Assembly (NCBI RefSeq): GCF_905163445.1
Contig: NC_053181.1
Span: 4,836,001 to 4,900,000, forward strand
Direction of reading: 5' to 3'
Length of the DNA: 64,000 nucleotides
From: Pararge aegeria
Lineage: Eukaryota > Arthropoda > Insecta > Lepidoptera > Nymphalidae
Shown here piece after piece: positions 20,680 to 32,600 of this stretch. Below the pieces are notes generated by a model. That model worked only from the letters and a program-made list of their open reading frames with translations, had not been told where the DNA came from and searched no databases. Position 1 is the stretch's first letter; each line of letters begins with the position of its first letter. The position numbers were made by a program, and so were the translations under genes.

Positions 20680-21375
20680 CGTTCAACGGTGATGATAGTT
20701 TACTAACATATTATGTTAAGAAATTTCTGTACGAACATGACCTAATTATATTTTATAGTTGTTTAAATATAATTAGGTTAAACCTAACCTAACCTTTCGT
20801 TCGCTGAACCTAACACATTTTATTTATACATAACATTGCATACAAAAAACTGTACATAATCAATAACTGAGAAGGTTAAAATATTCTACCACTACTCTTA
20901 TATTAGCCAAGTTTTAAGTTTAAGTTTGCTTTATGAGTATCAACCTTAGGGTACAGATCAAAGACTGGCCACTGGTATTTGGACATTTTGTATGATTACC
21001 AACCAAACTGAGATCAGAGAGACCAAAAAAGGTACTGTTTTAAACGGCAGACCAATCAAAATAATCAGATTACGTGAGCCGCTGAGCGTCACAGCCGAAT
21101 AAAGCTTTGTCTATATCAATTTAATTAAATTACAATGCGAATTGGACGGGCAAGGGTGACGAGAGAGTTTGATTTGGTTGTTTCCAAATTTTCGCATCGC
21201 AACGGGTTATGCGTCTAAATCCGTTTTTCTACTTCGCTTGCTTTTAATTTTATATCCATACTGCATCGTTGGTTTGATTGTTTTTTTATTCCACTTTAGC
21301 TTAGCTGTTATTCTTTCCGCAATAAAAGATAATGTATCTGCCAAACAAAATATCCACTACGTATCGCATTTGCAA
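20680..21375. other. No gene seen
   Basis: Contains a 12-bp hairpin (CCTAATTATATT at 20741 with AATATAATTAGG at 20766) and two CCTAA units, too few to be a telomeric array. Confidence 0.45.
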
Positions 21376-21379
21376 CCCT

Positions 21380-21710
21380 AGAGCATTGGTGTCTTCTGTG
21401 GTCTCTTAAGTGGGAGATTCCGGGTTTAATCTCCAGAAGGAAAAATTTGGTAAGTTATATTTTTAGAATATTCTGTTCTGGTCATTCCGGTGTAGAGCTC
21501 CAAATGGGTCAAGTTACTACCCTGCGGTAAAAGTCGATTTAATATCCCACTGATGGGCACAGGGCTCCGGTTCTCTCCTCAATATCAGTAGACGTAGGGT
21601 TTTGGAGCTTAGACCTGTTCCGATGCGGGTAGGCTTTCAAGATCATTCACGTTAGTTTTATAATACCCAGGACCGATAGCTTATCACCAAGTTTTTCCTG
21701 ACCTAGTTCT
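21380..21710 (+). mobile_element. Probable tRNA-derived SINE, fourth family
   Basis: Head with TGGTCTCTTAAGTGGGAG and a B-box-like GGGTTTAATCTCC, then a body with CTGATGGGCACAGGGCTCC and a 3' part ending ACCGATAGCTTATCACC. Only one copy is visible here, so the family call rests on architecture. Confidence 0.5.
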
Positions 21711-24700
21711 TGGCTCTACCAGGTAATGGAAGGAATGGATGGAACCCAGTAATCATTAGACCAACGAGGCGGTTTGCAAAAGTGTATGTCGAGTTTTCTT
21801 GAATTCTTATTAAAACAGGAACAAATTTTAAGTGAGGCACGCATTTACACTATTTTAGTACGTTTCCATCTTAGACTGCGTGGCCCATCTTAGACTATAG
21901 ATACTTGTCAACCTATCGACTTTCTTATAATGTATTTTATGTCCTACAAAATTTTCCTTCTGAAGAATAAGGTACGAGTAAGTTAAACAAATACGCTTAC
22001 CTTTTTACACCTGTCCGTCTAGCATGCATGCTTACAGGCATGTACTTCCTCTTCTTCGTTTACTCTTCATGAGTGTTATTTTTTTTTTAATTGAAAAAGT
22101 TTATAAATATTTTTTTATTTATGTAAAAAGTTATTTTTACTTTTTTAAATAACTGTTGTTTAATGATTTTCTTTATTATAATGGGAAACGCAATGAGAGA
22201 AAGTCAACCTTATCAAAAAGGTCAAAGAAGAATCTTAGACTATCTAAGTAAACCATTAAACGTGACATCGAAAAAAAAAACTGTCTGGCAAAATCTTATT
22301 TATCGTGTAAACGTCTACACTTTTTGCAAACAAGTCGCCCGAGACATTATTTATCTCAACTCACTTAAGAGTCGACCCTCGAAGCGTTGAGGTGAAAGTA
22401 ATCGCCGTATCAAAGCGAAATTTGTCAAAAACACGGCTCCGGTCGAACTTCCGTCAATTCTCTCCAATTAATAACTCTACTCTATCGCATTTGTGTTAAG
22501 GGAAATTGCATATTTCCTTCTCATTCTTGTCCCCTTGTTTGAGGAGCCCCGTCGAGATGGAATATTGCCACTTTGTCGCACGGCCTCCCGCCGGCTGTTT
22601 GTACACAGAGAGATTGCAATTTTTCTAGCGTTGACGCAGGAAAATACGTTTTCGGAAATTTTCAAAGTTCCACAAAGCGAAGAAAATAGCTCCTAGCTTA
22701 GTGAATTGCTGGTTTAACGAACTTGGCTCGTTGCGAAATTTTCATCGCACTCGTTGTACCAAAGGATATACGCGATTGCTTTTTTCTGCAGCGTTTTAAT
22801 TCCTTTCACATGTTGAGGGGTTTATGGCCTTTTGCTTATTTTTTTTGGCAAAAAGCGGGCAAGTTAAAAGTAGGTTTAGATAGATTTTGGTGGAAAAGAA
22901 TTAATATTGGAATGGACTTTTTGACTGGGACACGTACGATGCAAAAGAAAAAAAATCGCAGCTCTAAGCGGAACAAAGTTATATTTTTAGCAAAGATATA
23001 AAATTATCTTCATACCTTATTTAACACCAGGGCTTCCACGGTGGAAGCTCTTAACGTCACATTTGAAAAACAATTTATTAAAAAATATATGTATAAGACC
23101 CAAACTCAACGAAATTCCAATGGCCTAAATAATATCGAATGAAAGAAGAATCATACAATTTGGCAAAAAAATTGATGTAGGTTAACAAAAACGTATATCT
23201 TATTGTGATTCTTCTTATTTAAAAATATACTCTTGTAATAAATCCATGAATCAGCAGTTTATGAGGTCATTCGTATCAAAATATAATGGCATTGAGAGAC
23301 GATCTTTTACTTAGAATCCATAGGAACGTGTAGGTACGCCATGCTACATCGTTGCCGAAATATTAGAGAATTCTAACTCAAAGTATCCGAACAAGTTACA
23401 TGGCAAAATTTTTGCTTTTCATAATGTGTATTAAACTGAGTTATAAAATAAATTGAGTTTTGTATTGATAATATAACATACGGGTGTATTCTGTAGCATT
23501 GTCTACTTCACGGGAAGCCAGGTCATACTTTATGCAATATCAAATAGTCTGTCTGCGACGTCGCCTCTACGAGACAGCGCCGACATAAAAAGGACCCTTT
23601 TTGTAGTTTAATAAAGTAATACAGTTGTTTATGAAGGTACTTTCAGTAGAGGCATTTTCAACAGACCTTCAAAATCGGCGAGTTTTCTTTGTTTTTACTG
23701 CGATGGTGTTATACGTTGATACTGTAGATTTTGTAGTTCGACTAGGTGACACTTAAAATAGTCGCAAGTAGCATAAATGATCAAATGTAATTTTATAACA
23801 AAAACGTCATTAAAGGAAACCACCCAACAAATATACTCACTTTTGCGTTCATAATAATATTAGTTAGGATCACGTTCTTTAGAATTGAGCTATAAAATGT
23901 ATTCAAAAGTGTATATTTAAAAAAAAAGAAAATTGCATAGGTGCGTAAATGACAGGTGTCAGGTGTCAGGTGTATATCAAACTTGCAGAACTTTCAATAT
24001 GCGGAATACTTTCCGCACTTGAATCAAAAAGACCAAGTTTTTTTTTTTTGAAAAAGGTTGGGATAAATGAAACATTTGATTGTAAAATAACATCTTGTTT
24101 CATCCTTATAATCCACAGAAGCTATATTGCGTACATAATACATACATTCACTTAATATTTATGATTATAAAATACAGTTAGAACCCGCTTAGCACGATTT
24201 TGATTGTTGCATTTATAATATATTAATACTTGATATTTTGTTGATATTAAAGGGGCCATAGCCTTTAATTTAATAGGCAAACGTCTTAGTCAGTTTTTTT
24301 CTGAGTTTGAGAATTTTTTTAAAAATTTAAGTTATTCTGAATGTTGTAAAAAAGTATACTTTGGATTACTACTAAAGACTAGTATTTTTCTGCTCACAAG
24401 ATTTAGTTTAATTGTTTTTTAAGGTTTGAGAACTTTTTCGTTAATTATTTTAACAATAATCAAGCAAAGTTTCTTTAGTCAGAAGAAGCTTATAGAAAAA
24501 ATGCATATAACATACAATCCATAATATCGTGTTAAGAGAATTCTAAATGTTAGCTTATAGACACGTAACGTATAACATATAATTACAATCATCTGGCACT
24601 CACAGTCAAATTGTCGGACATAATATTTATTCTTCACTCACTCCTATCGTTTTCAATTTGAAACGAAACAATTATGTTATTATTACATTAGTTCATTATG

Positions 24701-25190
24701 ATATTAAAATACATTTATTTTTTATTGCAATACGGTAGAATATGCATATATTTGTATACACACAAATAATTCCACGATGCAAATGTTTCAGTAAGATAAA
24801 CTTTTAAGATTACGGACTACTTACTATCCTGGATATATTACTGACAATTGAGTTTTACCTACCTTAGCCTACCAATAAAATAGTTTGATACAAACACATT
24901 CAAAATTAATCAATGAATCAAATTAAAAAATATATTTTATACACATAATAATATGCTATTGAAACCTATATTTTGCACCATATAAAAGATATATTTCACA
25001 AAAATATTAATATCTTACGAAATTTATAATTTGGGATACCTTCATTACCTACTTATATTTTATAGAACAATATTATTTTATCATTACCATATTTTAATAG
25101 GTAGCATATAGCGCATATTTTCTGGGCATAGTAATAAAATACATAATATGAAATTTCTAGTTAGTTATTTTAGGTAATATTAATATTGGA
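21711..25190. other. No gene seen, AT-rich
   Basis: A GC-richer stretch at 22440-22640 is open for about 60 codons on both strands but has no recognisable domain. A small palindrome GGGCTTCCACGGTGGAAGCTC lies near 23032. From 24200 onward the sequence becomes very AT-rich and repeat-poor. Confidence 0.4.
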
Positions 25191-25230
25191 GACGAATCTA
25201 CCGCTACTGTCCACCTTCGGAAGGCAAGAG

Positions 25231-25440
25231 CTAATTAAGTAAACCGGATTCGTGCACTAACCTGACCAGGTCCTGACGGATTTCGTTCATCTGCATAGCA
25301 CACATTCGCTGGCAACACAAATACACCTCACAAGATCAAACGGGCCCCGCAGCAGCACTCGCGATGTCATCACATCCGAGAAAGTGGCTATTCGCAAACG
25401 GACACCGTTGTCGTACGCCCGATCGCGAAAGGGTCCAACA
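25231..25440 (-). CDS. Possible unidentified terminal exon (GC-rich island)
   Basis: A GC-rich block stands out in several kilobases of AT-rich DNA. On the minus strand, from a possible acceptor GTGAG at 25327-25331, a frame runs 31 codons to TAG at 25231-25233; its end, MNEIRQDLVRLVHESGLLN, looks like a real amphipathic protein terminus. Directly upstream another minus-strand frame reads DRAYDNGVRLRIATFSDVMT and continues to RVLLRGPFDLV; it is one base out of step with the first. Either a short frame joint, an alternative splice or a decayed exon could explain this. I do not recognise the protein. What follows the stop is AT-rich, as a 3' UTR would be. It could also be a conserved non-coding block. 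Confidence 0.3.
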
Positions 25441-25449
25441 AAAACTCAA

Positions 25450-28400
25450 ACCGCGTTTATAAGAATACTGACGCTTCATAAAAATAGGAGGATAGTTGGA
25501 TAGTAAATTAAATGGACAGTTGACCGAATTAATTCCAAATAGAAGCCAAAAGTTAGCGTTAAATAATATTTCATTTTCTTATTTTGTTGGCATATAAAGC
25601 GAACATGGAACGTAAATAAGAAAATAATACTTCACAATTACTACATTTTAATGTAACCCGTTGTTGACGGTATAAACAAATAAAAAAATACTTTTTATCC
25701 GTCTTAAATTAAGATCAAGATATAATCTACCGACACGATGAGTGTTCTAGTTCAGGAGGTCAAATTCTACACATAAAATGGCCACCTACATAAGCTAATA
25801 GAAATAATGTAACTGTTTTAGACAGAGATCAAACCAGTTCAAAAATAGAGGAAGGTCTATACAAAGAAGTTATTAAAATACGTGACAGTAGAAAATTCAT
25901 CAAATCTATATATTGCATAACTTTTATTTATAATACCGGCTGAGTAATGAAATTAGTTCATAAGTAGTAGAATTTAATATTACCGAATTCATTCAATCCA
26001 TGAATGTTATTGAGCAAGAAATGGTGTAGGTACTTTAATACTATAAGGAATAAACAATGTAAGAACATTGTACAATATCCCTATTGTACCCTTTATTAGG
26101 AATTATAATAAAGCTTATGAACAGCAGTATCAATAAGTAGGAAGTTGTATAATATTTGATAAGAGTATTTGATATTGTAACATGAAGTATTCAAATGAAA
26201 GTCAATGAATTTAGCTAATGGCTTCAGTGATTATAATAATTCGATATTTTTTTACAAATTGTGATACAAGGTGTATGAAGAAAAAAAGGAATATATAAAT
26301 ATGAATTATAATAAAGAAGACTAAAAGCAACAGTAACATTAATACTTAATTGAAAACACAAAACTTAAGTAGAAACTGAATCCATTATCACTGCTGCGAC
26401 AGATTATATGTATCTAAGGTGCAAAAGGATTATCTTTAAGGACTTTAAGCGACTCGTGATTTATCTTTGGTATCAATTGATTAGTTTATGATTATATTGA
26501 CTTAGATTCCTTAACAAAATTGTACTTATGTACTGTACTACTTAATTCTTTGGTTGATACTAATTTTAAACACATTGAATATTAAATAGAACCTAGATTT
26601 AGATATAGATAGCGCTTCTAGCGATCTATGGCAAATACTAGATTAAAATATTAAGTAAATAGAGTTTATAGTAGACATGAAAGTACGTACATTTTAAACA
26701 CCAATTTTACATGAAACATATGTATCTTAAAACTAAAGCGCAGGAGAGCGCAAATAAATAAATTAACCGTTAAAAATAATAGTTCTAACATTCGCATGAA
26801 ATGCCTAGGAGTTTAACACCCTGTATAATCCATAACGCATTAAAATATGACACGCACGTCCTCAACTCAACTAAAGATTACAGTATTATATATTAGTACG
26901 TTTAGTGCTAGCGAAAACATACCGACGCGCGACGATTAGATGATAAATACAAAAGAAGAATTAAAGAGAAAAAATTAAATCCAAAAAACATTTTTGAATG
27001 AACATTTAACAAAATATAACACAGTTAATGTCGTAAAGTCTAACAATAATGATAAACACTAAAGTTTCTGTGCATGACTTATTTATTTATTATAAAACAT
27101 ACAGTATTCTCTAAAAAGGTATTATTTTGATGAGCAAACAAAACTTAATGTGCTTAACGAAAAACATATCAGCCTATTGGAGTAAGCGTATAATTATTTC
27201 ATATTGTATAAATTTATGATAAGATGTTTACTGAAAAACAACCAAAGTTTTTTATTGATTTAGCAGCAGATGAAAAAACAGAGACAGAAATAAAATAACT
27301 TTAGAATATGAAGATGAAAGATTACACGCGCTACACATATAAATTCGAAATCGATTGAAAATTAACTTACAACTACCATTCTCCATTATAAAGTTACGAG
27401 TCACCGCATGAATCAATAATATTAGATAAAAACGATTTAATTTTAGCAGCAAAATTATTTACAATTTTGTCTACAAAGCACTTTTTAGTTCACAAGAGTT
27501 TTATAAAAAAATCGTCCGTATATTTTCAAATGGATGAACTTACTCTCTGTAATTGTAAATAACGTTTAAATTCCAAACGTAATAACATTTGCCACTTATA
27601 ATGTACTATTAAGTACGAATTACTTTATGTTGAGAGCATTCAATTGATTGTAATTCCGTGCATTGCATTAGTAAACAAATTTTTACCATATTAAGGGTAT
27701 TGTTGAAATATTTCATAACTCAACAATAAACAGAATTTAAATTACTTTGCTATGTATATAAACTTGTAACATCAAATATTTACAATATTCACTATTTTGT
27801 CTGTAGTTCATTTACATAAATACGTAAAATATGACAATATTATTTATTATGCTTATAATCTGTGGTTAATAGACAATTATTTACGATCATGGTTTATATC
27901 GAAATATGGTCTTAAGAGATTATTCTATTTCTAACTAAAAATTATGTCTTCTGAAGTAGTAAGTTAAAGATAAGTTTATGAGTTTAATCTGATTAATGAT
28001 TAGTATATTATATACAATAAGTCAGAAAAGGAAATAAATAATCTATCAAAACCAATTCAACATTCAAACCATGACTAACTACTGTTTTGGTGTTGATCCT
28101 TTTGCTGGCCTGGACGGACTTGAATGTCCTCAGGAACTCTAATCTAGCTTATAATTAACTTACTAAATAACATCCTCACTGTATTGACACTATTATATTT
28201 AACCCCGTAGTACTTAATCTCTTCAAAAATTAATTCCGTTTGCATCGACTTTGTATGTACATATCGTTAAGTCGCCTTATTATTTATTTTCTACAAATTA
28301 TATAACTCGTGCCCTTTTCACTAACAACGAACAAAGCAATGCCGAAATAAGTAACGCCTCATCTTAGGATCTTCCGAGGCATACATCTACCTCAAAGCAA

Positions 28401-29546
28401 TAGTTATCACTTAAGTTGGTGACACGTTTTCTTTCATAGACACCGCCTAAATCATTAGGCATTCGATTTAGGTAATTCCTTGGTTTCGTGAAAACGGGCA
28501 TTAATTAAATAAATGTTGTATGTACACCTACCTATACTTATTAAATAATATTAATCTAGATACTGTAAAAAACAATTAAGATAATAATAAAGCTGTGGGG
28601 AATTTCGCTTCTGTGATTTTTATACATAATTAGATATTTTATCTTCTCTTCTCCTCCAATTCATCACTGTTTTCCTAATGCTACAATTTTGATCAAAAAC
28701 GGTTTTATTGTTTCTTAGAAATTAATCATTGCAATTTTAACTCAGAACTCCATGGACTATTTTTAAGACTTTATTATTATTGCATTTCGTATAAATTATA
28801 CTTTTTTTTAGCGATTTAGCAGGTAATAAAAAAATTTAAAAGTTTAAATTTTTTCACTTTTGTTTATAGAAAATTCTAAGAATTCATTTGAAATATATAA
28901 TTTTAACTTCTATCTAATGTAATAAATTTTAGATACGACATCAGTTAAATACTTTTTTATCCTACTTACTTTAACCATCTCACTTTTAAATTTAAAAATA
29001 CATACATTATCGTGCTCTTAAGAAATTATTTAAACATAATTAATTTCTTTTACACCATTTGACTATCTTGAAACTTTTACTCATTGGTATCAATATTTTA
29101 TTTTATTGGACGTTAAAAATAATGTTTTCAATTGAAGTAACTTTATGTTCCTCTTTTCTTTTTCTACTTTCAGCTTTCTTTGATTGCTTTTTAAAAGACT
29201 ACACATCAAAGCATAAAACTGGTACGACGGGCATGTTCAAATACTTTGTCAATAATTGTAAGCTGCTTTTAATCGCCGGCTTTGGCATGTAGTCTTTCTT
29301 ACATTGTATCATTATGTATAATTAAATGAATTTTATATCATTATAAATAAGTATGGTAGGCACATTGGTATCTTCTAAAATAAGAGGAATAAATATAGTA
29401 AAGCAATAAGAAGATAAATTGCCTTTTATAATAGGAAATTACTATAGATCAGTTGTGAAATAGTGAGAGATATGAAATTGAAAAGTCTTGGAAAAAACAG
29501 TGAGCGTGCTAAAAATAAAAGGAGAATCGTTAGAAAGTTCTGAGCA
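25450..29546. other. AT-rich downstream region, candidate 3' UTR of receptor gene
   Basis: About 4 kb of AT-rich, nearly repeat-free DNA beyond the receptor stop codon. On the minus strand AATAAA motifs occur, for example near 29101-29106 and 28770-28780, so the transcript may end there. No coding segment was recognised. Confidence 0.4.
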
Positions 29547-29658
29547 TTAAATGTATGTACTCAGAGTTTGTCTAAAATCATGGAGAGCAGCCAAAAGTTG
29601 TGGAGCAGTTGGCCGGGCTGAGGGAGATGTTGTCCAACACCACGACATTAGTCCATAC
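29547..29658 (-). CDS. drl: RYK-like terminal exon with stop codon
   Basis: 112 nt, acceptor TTATTCTGTCAG. Encodes [20 protein letters not shown] then [16 protein letters not shown] and TAA. M--CW---P--RP---QL---L--F is the usual end of the kinase C-lobe. The last three residues, Thr-Tyr-Ile, fit a class I PDZ ligand pattern. It is separated from the previous exon by a 3.4-kb intron holding a LINE. Confidence 0.94.
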
Positions 29659-32600
29659 CTGACAGAATAAGATTGCTTTAATTTTAATGAAAAAAGGTTA
29701 TATATTATACCATAGAAATATACTAGGGTTAATATACTAATATTATATACATCAGTTATAGCTGTTAAATAAGCATAAAAATCATAGCCTTCAAAAAGTG
29801 AGGTATTAAAAGCAGTTAAGATCAGCGTACACAGGGGACATATACAGATTACAATGTTTTGTGAATATAAACTCAATATACACATTCTGTGTATTACTGA
29901 GCATTGGCTCACTGGTGCACATCCAGCAGTTATCTTAAGGAATTTCAAAATGTCAAGTGTGTTCTTCAGAAGGACTGCAATTCATGGTGGGTCCTTAATT
30001 TTTGTACACAATAATATAACTTGTAAGGAGCGAAAAGACATAGTTAGTCTTTCTGTTGAACGCACTGTAGAACTATCTTGTGTGGAGCTGGAGCGATTTA
30101 TAAACGTGTGTGTATATCGTCCCCCCTCAGGTGATTTTAGCCTTTTTGAGGATGTAATGGAAGATGTGCTTAAGCGATTGTCTGTATCCACAAAAAAAGC
30201 AATATGTAGTATGCGGGGATTTTAATGTTGATATTTTACTTAGTAATGCAACTACGACTAGGTTGCTAAACTTATTTAAATGTTTTAATTTAAATTATGC
30301 TTTTAGTGAACCTACTAGAATCACAGCAACCTCAGCATCGTGTTTAGATACTATTTTTCTCAACTGTGATATCTTAGGTAAATCGATAATAACCAACTTA
30401 AGATCAGATCATTGTGGCCAACAAATTACTGTTTTGAATAATATAAACAAAGATAAACATATCGTCAAGTGTAGGCCGATAACTAAGAGCAAATTGACGC
30501 GATTCAAAGGTGAAATATCATCCAAAATTCCTGCCCTTGTCTTTAAGAACGGTCATCCTGACAGCATTTATGGTACGCTCTTTAATATCATAGAAAATGA
30601 ATTTAACAAAATATTCAATTTCAAACATATAGATTTCAATAAAAAAATAAAGTTTAGCGATTGGGCAACTATTGGCATATACAAAAGTAGAGATAATTTG
30701 TATGAGCTCTATAGTGAAAAACAATATAACCATACTCCAGCTTTCCTACAACACGTAAAAATGTACTCTAAAACGTTTAAGAACGTTTGCTTTCATGCTA
30801 AGTCGCTATACTTTAAGGATCAAATCATAAAATCGGATAACAAAGTACAAACAACCTGGAAAATTGTTAATAATGAAACTGGGAAAGCTAAATCTCGCAA
30901 CGTAAACTTTGAATTAATTATTAATGATAATAAAGTTACCGCTGACAGTGAGGTTGCAAGTACCTTTGAAAACTTTTTTCAGAGTGTTCCTATTTTGTTG
31001 ACTGATTCACTTAATTCTTCACCTACTGCAGCTCAGAGTTTATTGAGGAACAACGTTAATGAGTGCAACGTTTTATTTAATTTTAAACATATATCTGCAT
31101 ATGATATAATAAAGAATTTTAAGTTGTTGAAACAGAAAAAAACCGGTGATTTATGGGGTATGTCTGTAATGGTAATATCTAACATTATAGACGTTATTGC
31201 CCCTTACTTAGCCATACTTTTTAATGAATGTGTTGATAGAGGTACTTTTCCAAATTTAATGAAACATAGTAAACTTATACCTCTATTTAAATCTGGCAAT
31301 AAAAACGACATTAACAATTACAGACCCATTTCAATCTTACCAGCTCTTAGTAAGGTCTTTGAAAAAATTATATTAAATCAACTTTTGAATCACTTCAATG
31401 TAAATAACTTACTACATCCGGAGCAGTACGGTTTTACTAAAGGTCGTAGCACCACGGATGCAGGCGCTAAACTTTTAAAACATGTGTACGATGCCTGGGA
31501 ACGTTCGCAGAATGCCATTGGTGTTTTTTGTGATCTATCCAAAGCATTCGATTGTGTCGATCATAAAACCTTGCTTCCTAAACTAGCCCATTATGGTATC
31601 AAAAACGTTGCACTAAATTTGGTTGCCTCTTATCTCAGTGACAGAACCCAAAGGGTTTGCATAAAAGACATTAAGTCGCAGGGGTCGGCTACGTCAATGG
31701 GTGTCCCACAGGGTTCAATCTTGGGTCCCTTTCTATTTTTGGTGTATATAAATGATCTACCACACCATGTCAGTGAAACCTGTGACATTGTACTGTTTGC
31801 TGATGATACATCTCTAATTTTTAAAACTGACAGAGGTAGAGACAACTCTGACGATGTAAGCCGTGCTATGTCGCATGTGTCGCACTGGTTTACTGTCAAT
31901 AATTTACTTTTAAATGCAAAAAAAACTAAGTGTGTGGAATTTATTTTACCAAATGTAAAGAAAGTTAATAAAAATATAATAATAAATGGAGAATCACTAA
32001 AAATGGAAGATTCCACAGTTTTTCTGGGCATGACCTTGGATTGTAAGCTTCAGTGGGGTACCCATATATATATATTCAGTGGGGTATATAGATACACTAG
32101 CAGGTAAACTAAGCTCGGCTGCCTACGCCGTCAGGAAAATTAGACAGATTACTGACGTAGAAACAGCATGACTTGTTTACTTCGCGTACTTTCATAGTGT
32201 GATGTCTTACGGGATCTTATTATGGGGCAAAGCTGCTGATATTGAAACTATATTCATATTGCAGAAAAGAGCTGTACGGTCAATATATAAACTTAAATCA
32301 CGTGAATCCCTCCGTGAAAAATTTAAAGAAATTGGTATACTTACGGTAGCCTCACAATACATTTATAACAATATAGTATTTGTAAGACAACATATTAGTC
32401 TTTATAAACAAAAAGTGGATATAAACAGTCGACTTACAAGAAATGGTCATAAATTAGTGACATCTGCATATCGTCTGCGAAAGGTGCAGAAGTCATTTGT
32501 GGGATTGAGTATACGCTTTTATAATATGATTCCTAAGGTAATTTTTGTCTAATTTCTACCAATCCATAAGTTTAAAGAATGTGTTAAAACACATTTATTA

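Noticed and set aside
20779..20796. CCTAACCTAACC as telomeric repeat
   Set aside because: Only about two and a half units; no array.
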